Shown here: positions 43,596-52,946 of the stretch, one piece after another
Numbering within the stretch: the first letter of the stretch is position 1
Layout of the letters: each line of letters starts with the position of its first letter
Assembly: GCA_045642465.1 (NCBI GenBank)
Contig: JAZUIY010000015.1
Location: forward strand, 372,001-436,000
DNA length: 64,000 bases
Reading direction: 5' to 3'
DNA from: RUG420 sp045642465
Lineage (GTDB): Bacteria > Bacillota > Clostridia > Oscillospirales > Acutalibacteraceae
Notes under the pieces: model-generated
The model's input: only the letters and a program-made list of their open reading frames with translations
The model's database searches: none
What the model was told of the DNA's origin: nothing
Position numbers and translations under genes: made by a program

Positions 43596-44189
43596 ATGAC
43601 CAAAGTCTACATTGCTGACGTCACTTGCTTGGGCGATTCAGCTCTTTACCAAAAGGCTTACGCCAGCGTTTCTCCGGACCGTCAGGCAAAGGCAGATGCC
43701 TTAGCACAGCAGGAAGACAAGTTTCGCTCCGTGGGAGCAGGGCTTTTACTGGGACTTGCTGCAGAAGCTGCTTATACCAACCTTTCCCACTCTGGGAACT
43801 ATGCCATTTGTGTGGCTTCTGACCACTCTGTGGGATGTGACATAGAGCAGATCAACCCGTCGGTGAATTTGAAACTGGCCCGCCGGTTCTTTACAGAAGG
43901 GGAGGCAGATTTCGTTTCTGCCTCGGACAATTCGGTGGAAACATTCTTTCGTCTTTGGACCCTCAAAGAAAGTTTTATGAAGTGCCTTGGTCAGGGCTTT
44001 GCTAGACCGCTAAACAGTTTTGAAATTGGTTTTGAGGATGGAAAGGCCAAATCGCTCATGGAGGCAGACGGAACGCCTTACTTCTTCCTGGAATCAGACT
44101 TGGTAACCGGATACCGGGTGTCCATTTGTCAGGGAAATTTGGAAGATGCGGTAGAATATGAAACCATAAACTTAAAAAATCTGTTTTAA
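43596..44189 (+). CDS. 4'-phosphopantetheinyl transferase, Sfp type
   Basis: 197 residues from the ATG at 43596 (AAGGAGG upstream); a TATAAT box lies at 43565-43570. The family motifs are VGCDIEQI (Mg-binding Asp/Glu) and RLWTLKESFMKCLGQG (catalytic Lys). It loads the phosphopantetheine arm onto carrier proteins. No carrier protein or NRPS/PKS is seen in the window, so the partner is elsewhere; a link to the peptide locus upstream is possible but unproven. Confidence 0.9.
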   Translation: MTKVYIADVTCLGDSALYQKAYASVSPDRQAKADALAQQEDKFRSVGAGLLLGLAAEAAYTNLSHSGNYAICVASDHSVGCDIEQINPSVNLKLARRFFTEGEADFVSASDNSVETFFRLWTLKESFMKCLGQGFARPLNSFEIGFEDGKAKSLMEADGTPYFFLESDLVTGYRVSICQGNLEDAVEYETINLKNLF

Positions 44190-44222
44190 ACCACCACTCC
44201 TTTTGTGAGTGGCGGTTTTTTA
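44189..44222 (+). terminator. Rho-independent terminator
   Basis: The stem ACCACCACTC/GAGTGGCGGT is followed by six Ts, after the PPTase gene. Confidence 0.85.
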
Positions 44223-44289
44223 GTTGTGCCGAATTGCCTATTAATTGTATAATTAAGAATAGAGATTTTTAAGAAAGAAGGGGCCTTAT

Positions 44290-47103
44290 ATGTCATATGC
44301 AGTTGTGAAACTAGCCATTGCAGCTTCACTCCCGGTTTTGATGGCCGCTTTGTTTTATCTTTTAGATAAATATAGCCCATTTGGAAAATTAAACCCATCG
44401 GTAAAGCAGATTATTTATGGAATCTGCTTTGGCGGTCTTGCCATTTTAGGAACTGAGTGGGGCATCCCAATGAACGGTGCCGTCACCAACTGCCGAGACG
44501 CCGCCGTTGTCATTGCAGGCTTAATGTTTGGTGCACCGGCCGGTATTATTGCCGGGGTCATTGGTGCCGTTGAACGTTGGTTTGCTGTGTATTGGGGCAT
44601 TGGGGAATTCACCCGTATTGCCTGCTCCGTCTCCACTTTGGTTGCCGGCGTTTATGCAGCTGCCCTTCGGAAATACATGTTTGAAGACAAAAAGCCGGCT
44701 TGGGCCATGGCCTTTGCCAGCGGCTTTGTGATTGAAGTCTTCCACTTGTCCATGGTATTCATTACCAACATGGCCACTCCGGTTCAGGCCGTTGCAGTAG
44801 TTCGTGCCTGTACCATCCCAATGCTCTTGGCAAACAGTTTCTCGGTACTCTTCGCCGGTGTGGCACTAACCTTCCTTTCCAAGGAAAAAGGCGTCCGCCT
44901 GAAACGGCCGGACAACATTGCTTCCGCCTTCCAGCGGTGGCTGTTCTTAACGGTTGTTTTCGTATTTGTTGTCAGCTCCGTTTTTGTATACAATTTCGAA
45001 GATTCCCTGACTTCTGCTCAGGCAGAAACCCTTTTGGAATCTGCTTTGGAAGACGTTTCCGCAGATATTAACGATGCCTCCAACAAGAACATTTTGAATA
45101 TTTGCCGGGAAGTCGCTAAAGAAGTGGATACTGCCCCGAACTTAAACCAGTTGGCAGAGAAATATAACATTTCCGAAATCAACCTGGTAAACAAAGAAGG
45201 CATTATTGATCGCTGTAATACCGGCCGTTACAACGGCTTTGATATGAAGAAAGGTGCCCAGTCCGCCGAGTTCCTTTGCCTTTTGGGCGACACCAAGGAA
45301 CTGGTACAGGAATATGGCCCGATTTCCTACGACAAGAACCTTAGCAGAAAATACGCCGGTGTGAAAACCGACGACGGCTTTATTCAGGTAGGCTATGACG
45401 CCGAAGACTTCCAGAGAGACATTGCAGACCAGGTTGTTGACGCTGCCCGGAACCGTCACGTGGGAGAAACCGGTTACGTGCTTATTATGGATAGCCACTT
45501 AGACTTGGTATCCGCTCCGCAAGAATTTACGGACCGGTACAGCCGGGACAAGCTTGGCTCCATTAGTCCAAAAGCGGACACCACCTTCACCATGACCATC
45601 ATGGATGAGCCTGCTCTTTGCAGATATACCAGCACCGAAGGGTATTACCTGATTGCGGTTTATCCGGAAGCAGAAGTAACGACCGACAGAAACGTTGCGC
45701 TTTATGTAAATACCTTCTTACAGGTATTGTCCTTTGCCATCTTGTTCGTTTTGGTTTACATGCTGATTAAGCGCTTGGTAGTAAACCAGATCAAATCCAT
45801 CAATAAGTCCCTGTCCAAGATTTCCGGCGGTGACTTTGAAGAGGTAGTAGACGTCCGCACCAGTGACGAATTTGCCTCTCTTTCCGACGACATTAACGCC
45901 ACCGTAAACACCTTGAAGCACTATATCAATGAGGCTACCACCCGCATTGACCAGGAATTGGAATTTGCCAGAAACATTCAAAGCTCTGCATTGCCAACGT
46001 TGTTCCCGGCTTATCCAAACAGAAACGAATTTGATATTTTTGCTTCTATGCGTCCTGCCAAGGAAGTTGGCGGTGACTTCTATGACTTCTACTTCAGTTC
46101 CAAAGACACCTTTAACCTGCTGGTTGCCGACGTTTCCGGTAAGGGAATTCCAGCTGCCATGTTTATGATGCGGGCAAAGACCGAACTGAAGTCCTTAACC
46201 GAATCCCTCCGCCCATTAGACGAAGTATTCTTTGACGGCAACAACGCCCTTTGTGACGGTAACGAAGCCCGTATGTTCGTAACCGCATGGCAGGGCTCCA
46301 TTGACTTGGAAACCGGTATTGTCCGCTACGTCAATGCAGGACATAACCCGCCATTAATCCGCCATGAAAACGGAGAATTTGAATACTTCAAGTCTCCTGC
46401 CGGCTTTGTTTTGGCCGGTATGCCGGACTTCAAATATTCCATCCGGGAAGTGAAATTGGAGCCGGGCGATGAAGTTTACCTCTACACCGATGGCGTTACC
46501 GAGGCCATGAACCGGGAAAAGGAACTCTACGGTGAAGACCGCCTGAAAGCTGCTTTGAACAGTGCAAACTATGAGACTATGGAACAACTTTGTGCCCGTG
46601 TTCGTTCCAGCGTAGAAAAGTTCGCAGGCGGCGAACCGCAAGTGGACGACATGACCATGCTGGCCTTCCGCTACAACGGTAAAACAGAGTATCCAACCTT
46701 GCAGTTTGAGAGGGCTTCCTTTGATGACATTCAGGCCTGCTCTGACCTCTTGGAAAGTGAGCTGGAGAAGCACGACATCCCAATGACGGTTAACATTCCA
46801 ATGAATGTGGCCATAGATGAACTCTACAGCAATATTGTCCGTCATGCTTATCCGGAAGACGAAAAGGGCCCAGCTTCCTTCAGCGTCCGGATTGATGAAA
46901 CAAGCCGGGAAATTTCCCTCCGGTTCACCGACGAAGGCATTCCATATAACCCTCTCATGAAAGAAGACCCGAACCTGAATCTGACGGCAGAAGAACGTCA
47001 GGTAGGCGGTCTTGGTATCTTCCTCGTGAAGAAAACCATGGATGATATGAAGTATAAATACGAAGATGGAAAGAATATTTTAACCATCTTGAAAAAATAT
47101 TAA
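44290..47103 (+). CDS. Membrane SpoIIE-type PP2C phosphatase with HATPase domain
   Basis: 937 residues. Residues 1-210 form a 5TMR-LYT membrane sensor (GAVTNCRDAAVVIAGLMFG). A further helix and an extracytoplasmic domain with Cache-like look follow, then a helix near 480 and a HAMP linker (SLSKISGGDFEEVVDVRTSDEF). The SpoIIE/RsbU phosphatase domain shows AKEVGGDFYDFY and ADVSGKGIPAAMFM, with DDMTMLAFR for metal binding. The C-terminal RsbW-like HATPase has DELYSNIVRHAY (N-box) and VGGLGIFLVKK. It thus joins phosphatase and anti-sigma kinase functions in one chain. The STAS proteins encoded downstream are its likely substrates. Confidence 0.9.
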   Translation: MSYAVVKLAIAASLPVLMAALFYLLDKYSPFGKLNPSVKQIIYGICFGGLAILGTEWGIPMNGAVTNCRDAAVVIAGLMFGAPAGIIAGVIGAVERWFAVYWGIGEFTRIACSVSTLVAGVYAAALRKYMFEDKKPAWAMAFASGFVIEVFHLSMVFITNMATPVQAVAVVRACTIPMLLANSFSVLFAGVALTFLSKEKGVRLKRPDNIASAFQRWLFLTVVFVFVVSSVFVYNFEDSLTSAQAETLLESALEDVSADINDASNKNILNICREVAKEVDTAPNLNQLAEKYNISEINLVNKEGIIDRCNTGRYNGFDMKKGAQSAEFLCLLGDTKELVQEYGPISYDKNLSRKYAGVKTDDGFIQVGYDAEDFQRDIADQVVDAARNRHVGETGYVLIMDSHLDLVSAPQEFTDRYSRDKLGSISPKADTTFTMTIMDEPALCRYTSTEGYYLIAVYPEAEVTTDRNVALYVNTFLQVLSFAILFVLVYMLIKRLVVNQIKSINKSLSKISGGDFEEVVDVRTSDEFASLSDDINATVNTLKHYINEATTRIDQELEFARNIQSSALPTLFPAYPNRNEFDIFASMRPAKEVGGDFYDFYFSSKDTFNLLVADVSGKGIPAAMFMMRAKTELKSLTESLRPLDEVFFDGNNALCDGNEARMFVTAWQGSIDLETGIVRYVNAGHNPPLIRHENGEFEYFKSPAGFVLAGMPDFKYSIREVKLEPGDEVYLYTDGVTEAMNREKELYGEDRLKAALNSANYETMEQLCARVRSSVEKFAGGEPQVDDMTMLAFRYNGKTEYPTLQFERASFDDIQACSDLLESELEKHDIPMTVNIPMNVAIDELYSNIVRHAYPEDEKGPASFSVRIDETSREISLRFTDEGIPYNPLMKEDPNLNLTAEERQVGGLGIFLVKKTMDDMKYKYEDGKNILTILKKY

Positions 47104-47123
47104 GGAAAAGAAGGTTTCCTTTT

Positions 47124-47699
47124 ATGTCTGAGAAATTAGATCAGGCCATTGCTTTTGCCACGGAGGCCCACAAGGGCCAAACCCGGAAATTGCAATGCAC
47201 TCCTTATATCCTGCATCCCATTGAAGTGGCAACCATTATTAGTACCATGACCAATGATGAAGATGTTATGATTGCAGGTCTGCTCCACGATACCGTGGAG
47301 GATGCCAATGTGGATCCCAAAACCATATCGGAGTTGTTTGGACCTAGGGTATCCGCTTTGGTACAGAGTGAAACGGAGGACAAACTCTCCTCCCGCCCGG
47401 CAGCAGAAACCTGGAAAGAGCGAAAAGAAGACTCTCTTCTCATGCTCCGCTACACCAAAGACTTAGACGTAAAACGCCTTTGGCTGGGAGACAAGCTTTC
47501 CAATATCCGTTCCTTCCACAACAGTTCCCTCACCATGGGAGACGACATTTGGAAAGACTTAAACCAAAAAGACCCTAAAATGCACGAATGGTATTATCGC
47601 ACTATTGCAGAATATGTTTCTGATTTATCGGATACCGCTGCATACAAAGAGTATATGGCACGATTAGACCTGTTATTCGGGAAAGGAGCCCCTACATGA
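47124..47699 (+). CDS. HD-domain hydrolase, RelA/SpoT-like (ppGpp hydrolase type)
   Basis: 191 residues with HKGQTRKLQCTPYILHP at the start and the HD motif GLLHDTVEDAN, as in the hydrolase half of SpoT/Rel and in MESH1-type small alarmone hydrolases. No synthetase domain. It would cleave (p)ppGpp or related nucleotides. The stop overlaps the next start (ATGA), linking it to the partner-switch module. Confidence 0.85.
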   Translation: MSEKLDQAIAFATEAHKGQTRKLQCTPYILHPIEVATIISTMTNDEDVMIAGLLHDTVEDANVDPKTISELFGPRVSALVQSETEDKLSSRPAAETWKERKEDSLLMLRYTKDLDVKRLWLGDKLSNIRSFHNSSLTMGDDIWKDLNQKDPKMHEWYYRTIAEYVSDLSDTAAYKEYMARLDLLFGKGAPT

Positions 47700-48877
47700 G
47701 CCTTGTTACCACCAAATTAAACGAAGGTACGTTAACCTTTTTCGTATCCGGTAAAATTGATTCCACCAATGCCCCTCAGGTGGAAGCCGAAGTGAACGAA
47801 GCAAAAGCCGGCAGCACCTATGAAAAAGTGGTGCTGGATATGGATGACCTGGAATATATTTCCAGTGCCGGCCTCCGTGTGATTCTCCGTCTCCGGCAAA
47901 GCGAACCGACCTTGACCATTGTCAATGCCCAGCCGGCAGTTTACGATATTTTGGAAATGACCGGCTTTGTGGAAATGATTCCTACCGGCAAAGCCCTTCG
48001 CCGTGTTTCCGTAGAGGGCTGTGAACTCATTGGCCAGGGGGCCAATGGTAAAGTGTACCGGATTGACCCGGAAACCATCATCAAGGTTTATATGAATCCG
48101 GATGCCCTTCCTGACATTGAACGGGAACGGGATTTGGCCAAGAAAGCCTTTGTCAAAAATATCCCAACCGCCATTCCATTTGACGTGGTTCGGGTGGGAG
48201 ACGGATATGGCTCCGTTTTTGAATTGCTCAATGCAAAATCTTTTGCTAAAATCTTAGCAGCAGAACCAGACAGGGTAGAGGAAATCATTGACCTCTACAT
48301 AGATCTTCTGAAGAAAATTCATGCCACAGAAGTAGAACCGGGAGATATGCCGGACATGAGAGAAGTGGCATTGAAATGGGCCACTTTCTTAAAAGATTAC
48401 TTGCCGGAAGAATATGCCAACAAACTGGTTGCTTTGGTAGAAGCAGTTCCTGTAGATCATCACATGATGCATGGGGATTACCACATTAAAAACGTCATGC
48501 TACAGGACGGAGAAGCCCTTCTCATAGATATGGACACGTTGTGTCAGGGCCATCCGGTTTTTGAATTGGCATCCATGTTTAACGCTTACTGCGGATTCTC
48601 TGAATTAGACCATTCTGTATCTGCTCACTTCTTAGGGGTTCCACATTCCCTAAGCGTAGTTATCTGGGAGAAGGCACTTCCGAAGTACTTGGGTACTGAC
48701 GACGAAGACTACATTGCCGCAGTAAAAGATAAGGCCATGCTCATTGGCTATACCCGCTTAATGCGCCGCCTCATCCGTAGAAACGGATTGGAAAGCGAAC
48801 AGGGTAGAAAAGAAATAGAATGTTATAAGAACCATATTATTGACCTGCTTCAAAAGGTTGATACATTGGTATTTTAG
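47696..48877 (+). CDS. STAS domain fused to aminoglycoside phosphotransferase-like kinase
   Basis: 393 residues. Residues 1-100 form a STAS anti-sigma-antagonist domain with the phosphorylatable Ser in LEYISSAGLRVILRL. Residues 110-393 form an APH/choline-kinase fold: glycine-rich GQGANGKVYRI, Lys in TIIKVYM, the catalytic loop HGDYHIKN and the Mg-binding IDMD. It resembles the TIGR02172-type APH proteins. A kinase acting on small molecules or protein is thereby tied to a partner-switching domain, an unusual combination. Substrate unknown. Confidence 0.85.
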   Translation: MSLVTTKLNEGTLTFFVSGKIDSTNAPQVEAEVNEAKAGSTYEKVVLDMDDLEYISSAGLRVILRLRQSEPTLTIVNAQPAVYDILEMTGFVEMIPTGKALRRVSVEGCELIGQGANGKVYRIDPETIIKVYMNPDALPDIERERDLAKKAFVKNIPTAIPFDVVRVGDGYGSVFELLNAKSFAKILAAEPDRVEEIIDLYIDLLKKIHATEVEPGDMPDMREVALKWATFLKDYLPEEYANKLVALVEAVPVDHHMMHGDYHIKNVMLQDGEALLIDMDTLCQGHPVFELASMFNAYCGFSELDHSVSAHFLGVPHSLSVVIWEKALPKYLGTDDEDYIAAVKDKAMLIGYTRLMRRLIRRNGLESEQGRKEIECYKNHIIDLLQKVDTLVF

Positions 48878-48886
48878 GAGGCACTT

Positions 48887-49183
48887 ATGGAATTCGAGAA
48901 AACATTGGAGGGTGCAACATTAACCCTCGCCTTAACCGGCAGACTGGTGACCACAACGGCACCGCTGTTGGAAAATGAATTGAATGAATCGCTTGCCGGC
49001 ATCAAAAAACTGGTGTTGGACTTCAAAGGGGTAGAATATGTTTCTTCTGCAGGCCTTCGTGTCCTCTTAACCACCCAGCAGACCATGAACCGTCAGGGCG
49101 AAATGGTTATGAAAAACGTTTCCGACGACATTCTTCACGTGTTGGAAATTACCGGATTTACTTCCATTCTGACCATTGAATAA
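48887..49183 (+). CDS. STAS-domain anti-sigma factor antagonist
   Basis: 98 residues, a single STAS domain (SpoIIAA/RsbV-like) with the target Ser in VEYVSSAGLRVLL. It should be phosphorylated by an RsbW-type kinase and dephosphorylated by the SpoIIE-type domain of the 937-aa protein, both of which are encoded four genes upstream in one chain. AGGAGG lies before the ATG. Confidence 0.92.
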   Translation: MEFEKTLEGATLTLALTGRLVTTTAPLLENELNESLAGIKKLVLDFKGVEYVSSAGLRVLLTTQQTMNRQGEMVMKNVSDDILHVLEITGFTSILTIE

Positions 49184-49194
49184 GACAAAAAAAG

Positions 49195-49226
49195 AAGACC
49201 CAAGCCTTTTGGCTTGGGTCTTTTCT
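49195..49226. terminator. Bidirectional terminator
   Basis: The stem AGACCCAAGCC/GGCTTGGGTCT is flanked by A-rich and T-rich tracts, between the STAS gene and the convergent serA. Confidence 0.9.
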
Positions 49227-49234
49227 TATGAAAT

Positions 49235-50401
49235 TTAGGAAATGACACGAATACGGATGGTGTCTGCAATCTTGGAAAGGGAAGCTTCCAGTTCGGCAGG
49301 AACGGCAGTGTCGAAATCCAAGAGGGTGTAAGCGTAGTCGCCGCGGGCTTTGTTTACCAGGTTTTCAATGTTTAAGCCCATGCCGGTAACGATGTCTGTA
49401 ATTTCACCCAGCATACCAACACGGTTCTTGTGGAAGATGCAAACGCGGGCGCCGTTGGCTCTTGGAAGAGCAATGTTCGGCATGTTTACAGAGTTGGTGA
49501 TATTACCGTTTTCAATGTAGTCAATGGTCTGACGGGCAGCCATGAGAGCACAGTCGGCATCTGCTTCCGGAGTACCGGCACCCAGGTGTGGGGTGAAGAC
49601 TACATGAGCCATACGCATCTGCTTTGGAGTAGGGAAGTCAGTGGCAAAAGCCTTAATCTTTCCGGATTCCAGTGCACTGCAGACAGAGGCTTCGTCAAGG
49701 ATTGGGCCACGGGCATAGTTTACCAGGTAAACGCCGTCCTTCATGAGAGCAATTTCCTTTTCGGCAATCATGCCACGGGTTTCGTCATTCAGTGGGCAGT
49801 GAACCGTAACGATATCAGCTTCCGGAAGTTTTTCTTCCATGGTGTCAACGAAGGTCAGGTACTGAGCCAGTTCATTGCGGCGGTTATCTGGAAGATATGG
49901 GTCATAACCAATAACGTTCATGTCCATATGCTTGCAGATGCGGGCCATACGGGAACCGATGGCACCAACACCGATGATGAGGATGGTCTTACCGCGAAGT
50001 TCCGGACCACGGAATGCGGATTTACCCTTTTCTACTTTATTACCGGCTTCGGTTTCTTCCGGTGGAAGGGACTTTACCCATTCCATGGAGTCGAAGCCGT
50101 TTCTCATAGCCATAATTAAAGCGGCAAGTGCCAGTTCCTTAACGGCATTTGCGTTACCGCCCGGGCAGTTGAATACACAAATGCCCTTTTCGGTACACTT
50201 TTCTACCGGGATGGTGTTAACACCGGCACCGATTCTAACAATAGATTTGAGTTCCGGATTCAGTTCGATGTCGTGAAGAACTGTACTATGTACCAGAATT
50301 CCATCTGGTTTTTCTACGTCTTCGGACAGAGTATACTTGCTTGGGTTGAATGCTTTGGCACCAGCCGGAGCAACTTTGTCGTAAAGTTTGATGTTATACA
50401 T
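49235..50401 (-). CDS. serA: D-3-phosphoglycerate dehydrogenase
   Basis: 388 residues. The NAD Rossmann site is IIGVGAIGSRMARI, with catalytic Arg in VNYARGPILDE, Glu in the following region and His in VVFTPHLGAGTPEAD. The C-terminal ACT domain is short (VCIFHKNRVGMLGEITDIVTG) and may bind serine. It lacks the intervening ASB domain of long SerA forms. First step of serine synthesis, feeding the folate C1 pool. AAAGGAG lies ten bases before the ATG; it diverges from the cobalamin operon. Confidence 0.93.
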   Translation of the reverse strand: MYNIKLYDKVAPAGAKAFNPSKYTLSEDVEKPDGILVHSTVLHDIELNPELKSIVRIGAGVNTIPVEKCTEKGICVFNCPGGNANAVKELALAALIMAMRNGFDSMEWVKSLPPEETEAGNKVEKGKSAFRGPELRGKTILIIGVGAIGSRMARICKHMDMNVIGYDPYLPDNRRNELAQYLTFVDTMEEKLPEADIVTVHCPLNDETRGMIAEKEIALMKDGVYLVNYARGPILDEASVCSALESGKIKAFATDFPTPKQMRMAHVVFTPHLGAGTPEADADCALMAARQTIDYIENGNITNSVNMPNIALPRANGARVCIFHKNRVGMLGEITDIVTGMGLNIENLVNKARGDYAYTLLDFDTAVPAELEASLSKIADTIRIRVIS

Positions 50402-50446
50402 TTCTGTAAACTCCTTTTAGAACAAGTTGGACAAGATTATAGCACG

Positions 50447-50482
50447 AAACAATTGTTTAGACTAGCCTTTAAATAGTATAAT
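50447..50482 (+). promoter_or_regulatory. Promoter of the cobalamin operon with palindrome
   Basis: TTGTTT (50453-50458), an 18-base spacer and TATAAT (50477-50482) read rightward. The perfect palindrome AAACAATTGTTT (50447-50458) covers the -35 box in the gap between divergent serA and the cobalamin genes and could be an operator. No cobalamin riboswitch is seen in the short leader. Confidence 0.6.
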
Positions 50483-50513
50483 AGACAATAGTTTTTGAAA
50501 TGGGGGGACATCT

Positions 50514-51341
50514 GTGCTTTTTTATCTTTCTACCATAGCTGATATTCAGTATGAATGGGATGAAGAAAATCAGTTAGAGGACATGCACTATGTCCATTAT
50601 TGTGGTCCCCTGGCAAAGGAAAACGGCTTGGGACTGGAACTGGCAGAATTTTGTCTAGCAGACAACTGTCAGCACCCGGACCGGGTAAAAACGTTCTTTG
50701 AGGAAAATGTAAAAAACTATGTGGGCAATCTGGTGTACCATGCACCGTATAACGAACTCTTTCCCCATGCCATTGAACCGAAAGTGGTAGAGGTGGCATA
50801 CCAAAGGTATGAGGCATCTTACCTGCTCTGTGAGCAGCTTGGCATTCCGAAAATGGTGGCCCATGCCAACCAGGTGCCAAGCCTTTATTATCCGGAATGG
50901 TTCGTGGCCAGGCAGATCCGCTTTTGGAAACGCTTCTTGACGGAGCATCCGGGCAAATGCATGATTTGCCTGGAAAATGTCATGGAAGCGGATCCGAAAC
51001 TCCTGACAGATATTGTAAAAGGCGTGGATGACCCACGGCTTCGGCTCTGTCTGGACGTTGGCCACGCCAACCTGCAGCCCACACCGCTGACGGCTTGGCT
51101 TACGGCCATGGGCCCATATCTGTCCCATTTGCACATCCACAACAATGAGGGCCCGGTAGCGGGTGCCATCAGTGCAAGAGGGGACTTACACAGAGGACTG
51201 GGAAACGGTCAAATTCCTATGGAGGAGATTCTTAGAAAGGCGGAAGAACTGAATCCGGAACTGACCGCAACCATAGAGAGCGTAGAACTAGAAGAAAGTA
51301 TAGAGTGGTTGAAGCAACATGACTTTATTAGAAGCAATTAA
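50514..51341 (+). CDS. Xylose isomerase-like TIM-barrel protein
   Basis: 275 residues starting with GTG, about six bases after GGGGGG. It is a sugar-phosphate isomerase/epimerase-type (AP endonuclease 2 family) barrel with metal-ligand positions at LVYHAPYNE, MICLENV (Glu), LCLDVGHANL (Asp, His) and LSHLHIHNN (His). The last gene region overlaps cobT by 23 bases, so it is tied to cobalamin assembly. No standard pathway step is assigned to such a barrel; a role in the ribazole or lower-ligand branch is a guess. Confidence 0.8.
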   Translation: MLFYLSTIADIQYEWDEENQLEDMHYVHYCGPLAKENGLGLELAEFCLADNCQHPDRVKTFFEENVKNYVGNLVYHAPYNELFPHAIEPKVVEVAYQRYEASYLLCEQLGIPKMVAHANQVPSLYYPEWFVARQIRFWKRFLTEHPGKCMICLENVMEADPKLLTDIVKGVDDPRLRLCLDVGHANLQPTPLTAWLTAMGPYLSHLHIHNNEGPVAGAISARGDLHRGLGNGQIPMEEILRKAEELNPELTATIESVELEESIEWLKQHDFIRSN

Positions 51342-52407
51342 CCAAATTGAACCGCTGAATGAGGCAGCGTTAAAAGCCGCAGAAGAACGGCAGGCCAAAC
51401 TGGCCAAGCCGCCGGGTTCTCTAGGAGAACTGGAGGCCATTTCTATCCGCCTGGCCGGCATTACCGGCAAGGTTCAAAATGACCTATTAAAGCGCAGAAT
51501 GATTGTGCTCTGTGCAGACAACGGCATTATTGAAGAAGGGGTATCTTGCACCCCTCGTTCCGTTACCGCTGCACAGGCCGTTAACATGACCAAGCATCTG
51601 ACCGGGATGTCTTCCATGGCCGCTTATTTTGGAAACCAAATTCAAGTGGTAGACATGGGCATTGCAGACGACTATGACTGCAAAGACATCCTGAATCATA
51701 AAATTGCTCCGGGCACCAAGAACTTCTTAAAAGAAGACGCCATGACCAGAGATCAGTGCGAGGAAGCCATTGTCACCGGCATTCAGCTGGCAAAGCTGGC
51801 TTCGGAGCACCGCATTGATGTCATTGGCGTAGGGGAAATGGGAATTGGTAACACCTCTACCAGTTCCGCCGTACTTTCCGTGCTGACCGGCCTCCCAATT
51901 GAGGCGGTCACCGGCCGTGGCGGCGGGCTGACAGACGATGCCTTTGCCCATAAGAAGGAAGTCTTGGAGACTGCCATTGCCAGACGCCAGCCTGACCAAA
52001 ACGACCCGGTGGACGTTTTGGCAAAAGTCGGCGGCTTTGACCTGGCAGCCATGTGCGGCGTCTTCCTTGGCGCTGCCCTGTACCGGATTCCGGTAGTTAT
52101 TGACGGCTTCATTTCCGTGGTAGCTGCCCTTTGTGCCGCCCGCCTTTGCCCATTGGCAAAAGGCTACATGTTCGCATCTCATGCGTCCTATGAACCTGGC
52201 TATGCCAAGGCATTGGACGAGCTGGGCTTAACCGCCTCCTTAAACCTGGGCATGCGCCTGGGCGAAGGCTCCGGCTGCCCAATTATGTTTGAAATTATGC
52301 AGGCAGCCTGCGTGGTCATGAACGACATGGCCAGCTTCAACGAAGACTCCGGCATCAATGACGAATACTTAGATGAAATTCGAGAAGGAGACAAATTCTC
52401 GGTATGA
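51319..52407 (+). CDS. cobT: Nicotinate-nucleotide-dimethylbenzimidazole phosphoribosyltransferase
   Basis: 362 residues. The family features are KPPGSLGELEAISIRLAGI near the start, GEMGIGNTSTSSAV and GRGGGLTDDAF in the centre, and MRLGEGSGCPIMFEI near the C-terminus with the catalytic Glu region. It makes alpha-ribazole phosphate, the activated lower ligand of cobalamin. Its stop overlaps the cobU start. Confidence 0.96.
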   Translation: MTLLEAINQIEPLNEAALKAAEERQAKLAKPPGSLGELEAISIRLAGITGKVQNDLLKRRMIVLCADNGIIEEGVSCTPRSVTAAQAVNMTKHLTGMSSMAAYFGNQIQVVDMGIADDYDCKDILNHKIAPGTKNFLKEDAMTRDQCEEAIVTGIQLAKLASEHRIDVIGVGEMGIGNTSTSSAVLSVLTGLPIEAVTGRGGGLTDDAFAHKKEVLETAIARRQPDQNDPVDVLAKVGGFDLAAMCGVFLGAALYRIPVVIDGFISVVAALCAARLCPLAKGYMFASHASYEPGYAKALDELGLTASLNLGMRLGEGSGCPIMFEIMQAACVVMNDMASFNEDSGINDEYLDEIREGDKFSV

Positions 52408-52946
52408 ATATTTTGATTTCCGGTGGTTGTAAAAACGGGAAATCCTCTATTGCAGAAAACTGCTGTGTCGCATTGGCGAAAGGAGGTCCCCTTTATTACT
52501 TAGCCACCATGAAAGCTTATGATCAAGAGGACCACGACCGAATCGCCCGGCACGTGAAAATGCGGGACGGAAAAGGCTTCTTTACCATTGAACAGCCTAC
52601 CCAAATTCTGCACGCCTTAGACCAAGTGGACGCCGCAGACGGCACCTTCATTTTGGACAGCATTACGGCCCTCATCATCAATGAACTGTATTTGCCGGAT
52701 GGCACTGTGGACCCAGAGGCGCCTGAGCGGGTGGCAGCAGAACTTATAGAACTGACCCGCCATGTGAAACACGTAGTCATGGTATCCGACTACATCTATT
52801 CGGAAATTGACAATTACAGTGAATATACCGAGGCCTTCCTACAGGCCCTGGCAACCGTAGATAAAGCCCTGGCAGCCCATTGCGATGTAGTGGCTGAAGT
52901 CACCTTGGGTAACCCGATTTTATACAAAGGAGAACTTCCGGTATGA
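52404..52946 (+). CDS. cobU: Adenosylcobinamide kinase/guanylyltransferase-type protein
   Basis: 180 residues. P-loop GGCKNGKSSIAE, followed by LATMKAYDQEDHDRIARH with the His that carries the GMP intermediate in CobU, and FILDSITALIINE. It phosphorylates and guanylates adenosylcobinamide. The chain overlaps cobS by four bases. A second, shorter CobU-like gene lies two genes downstream. Confidence 0.88.
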   Translation: MNILISGGCKNGKSSIAENCCVALAKGGPLYYLATMKAYDQEDHDRIARHVKMRDGKGFFTIEQPTQILHALDQVDAADGTFILDSITALIINELYLPDGTVDPEAPERVAAELIELTRHVKHVVMVSDYIYSEIDNYSEYTEAFLQALATVDKALAAHCDVVAEVTLGNPILYKGELPV

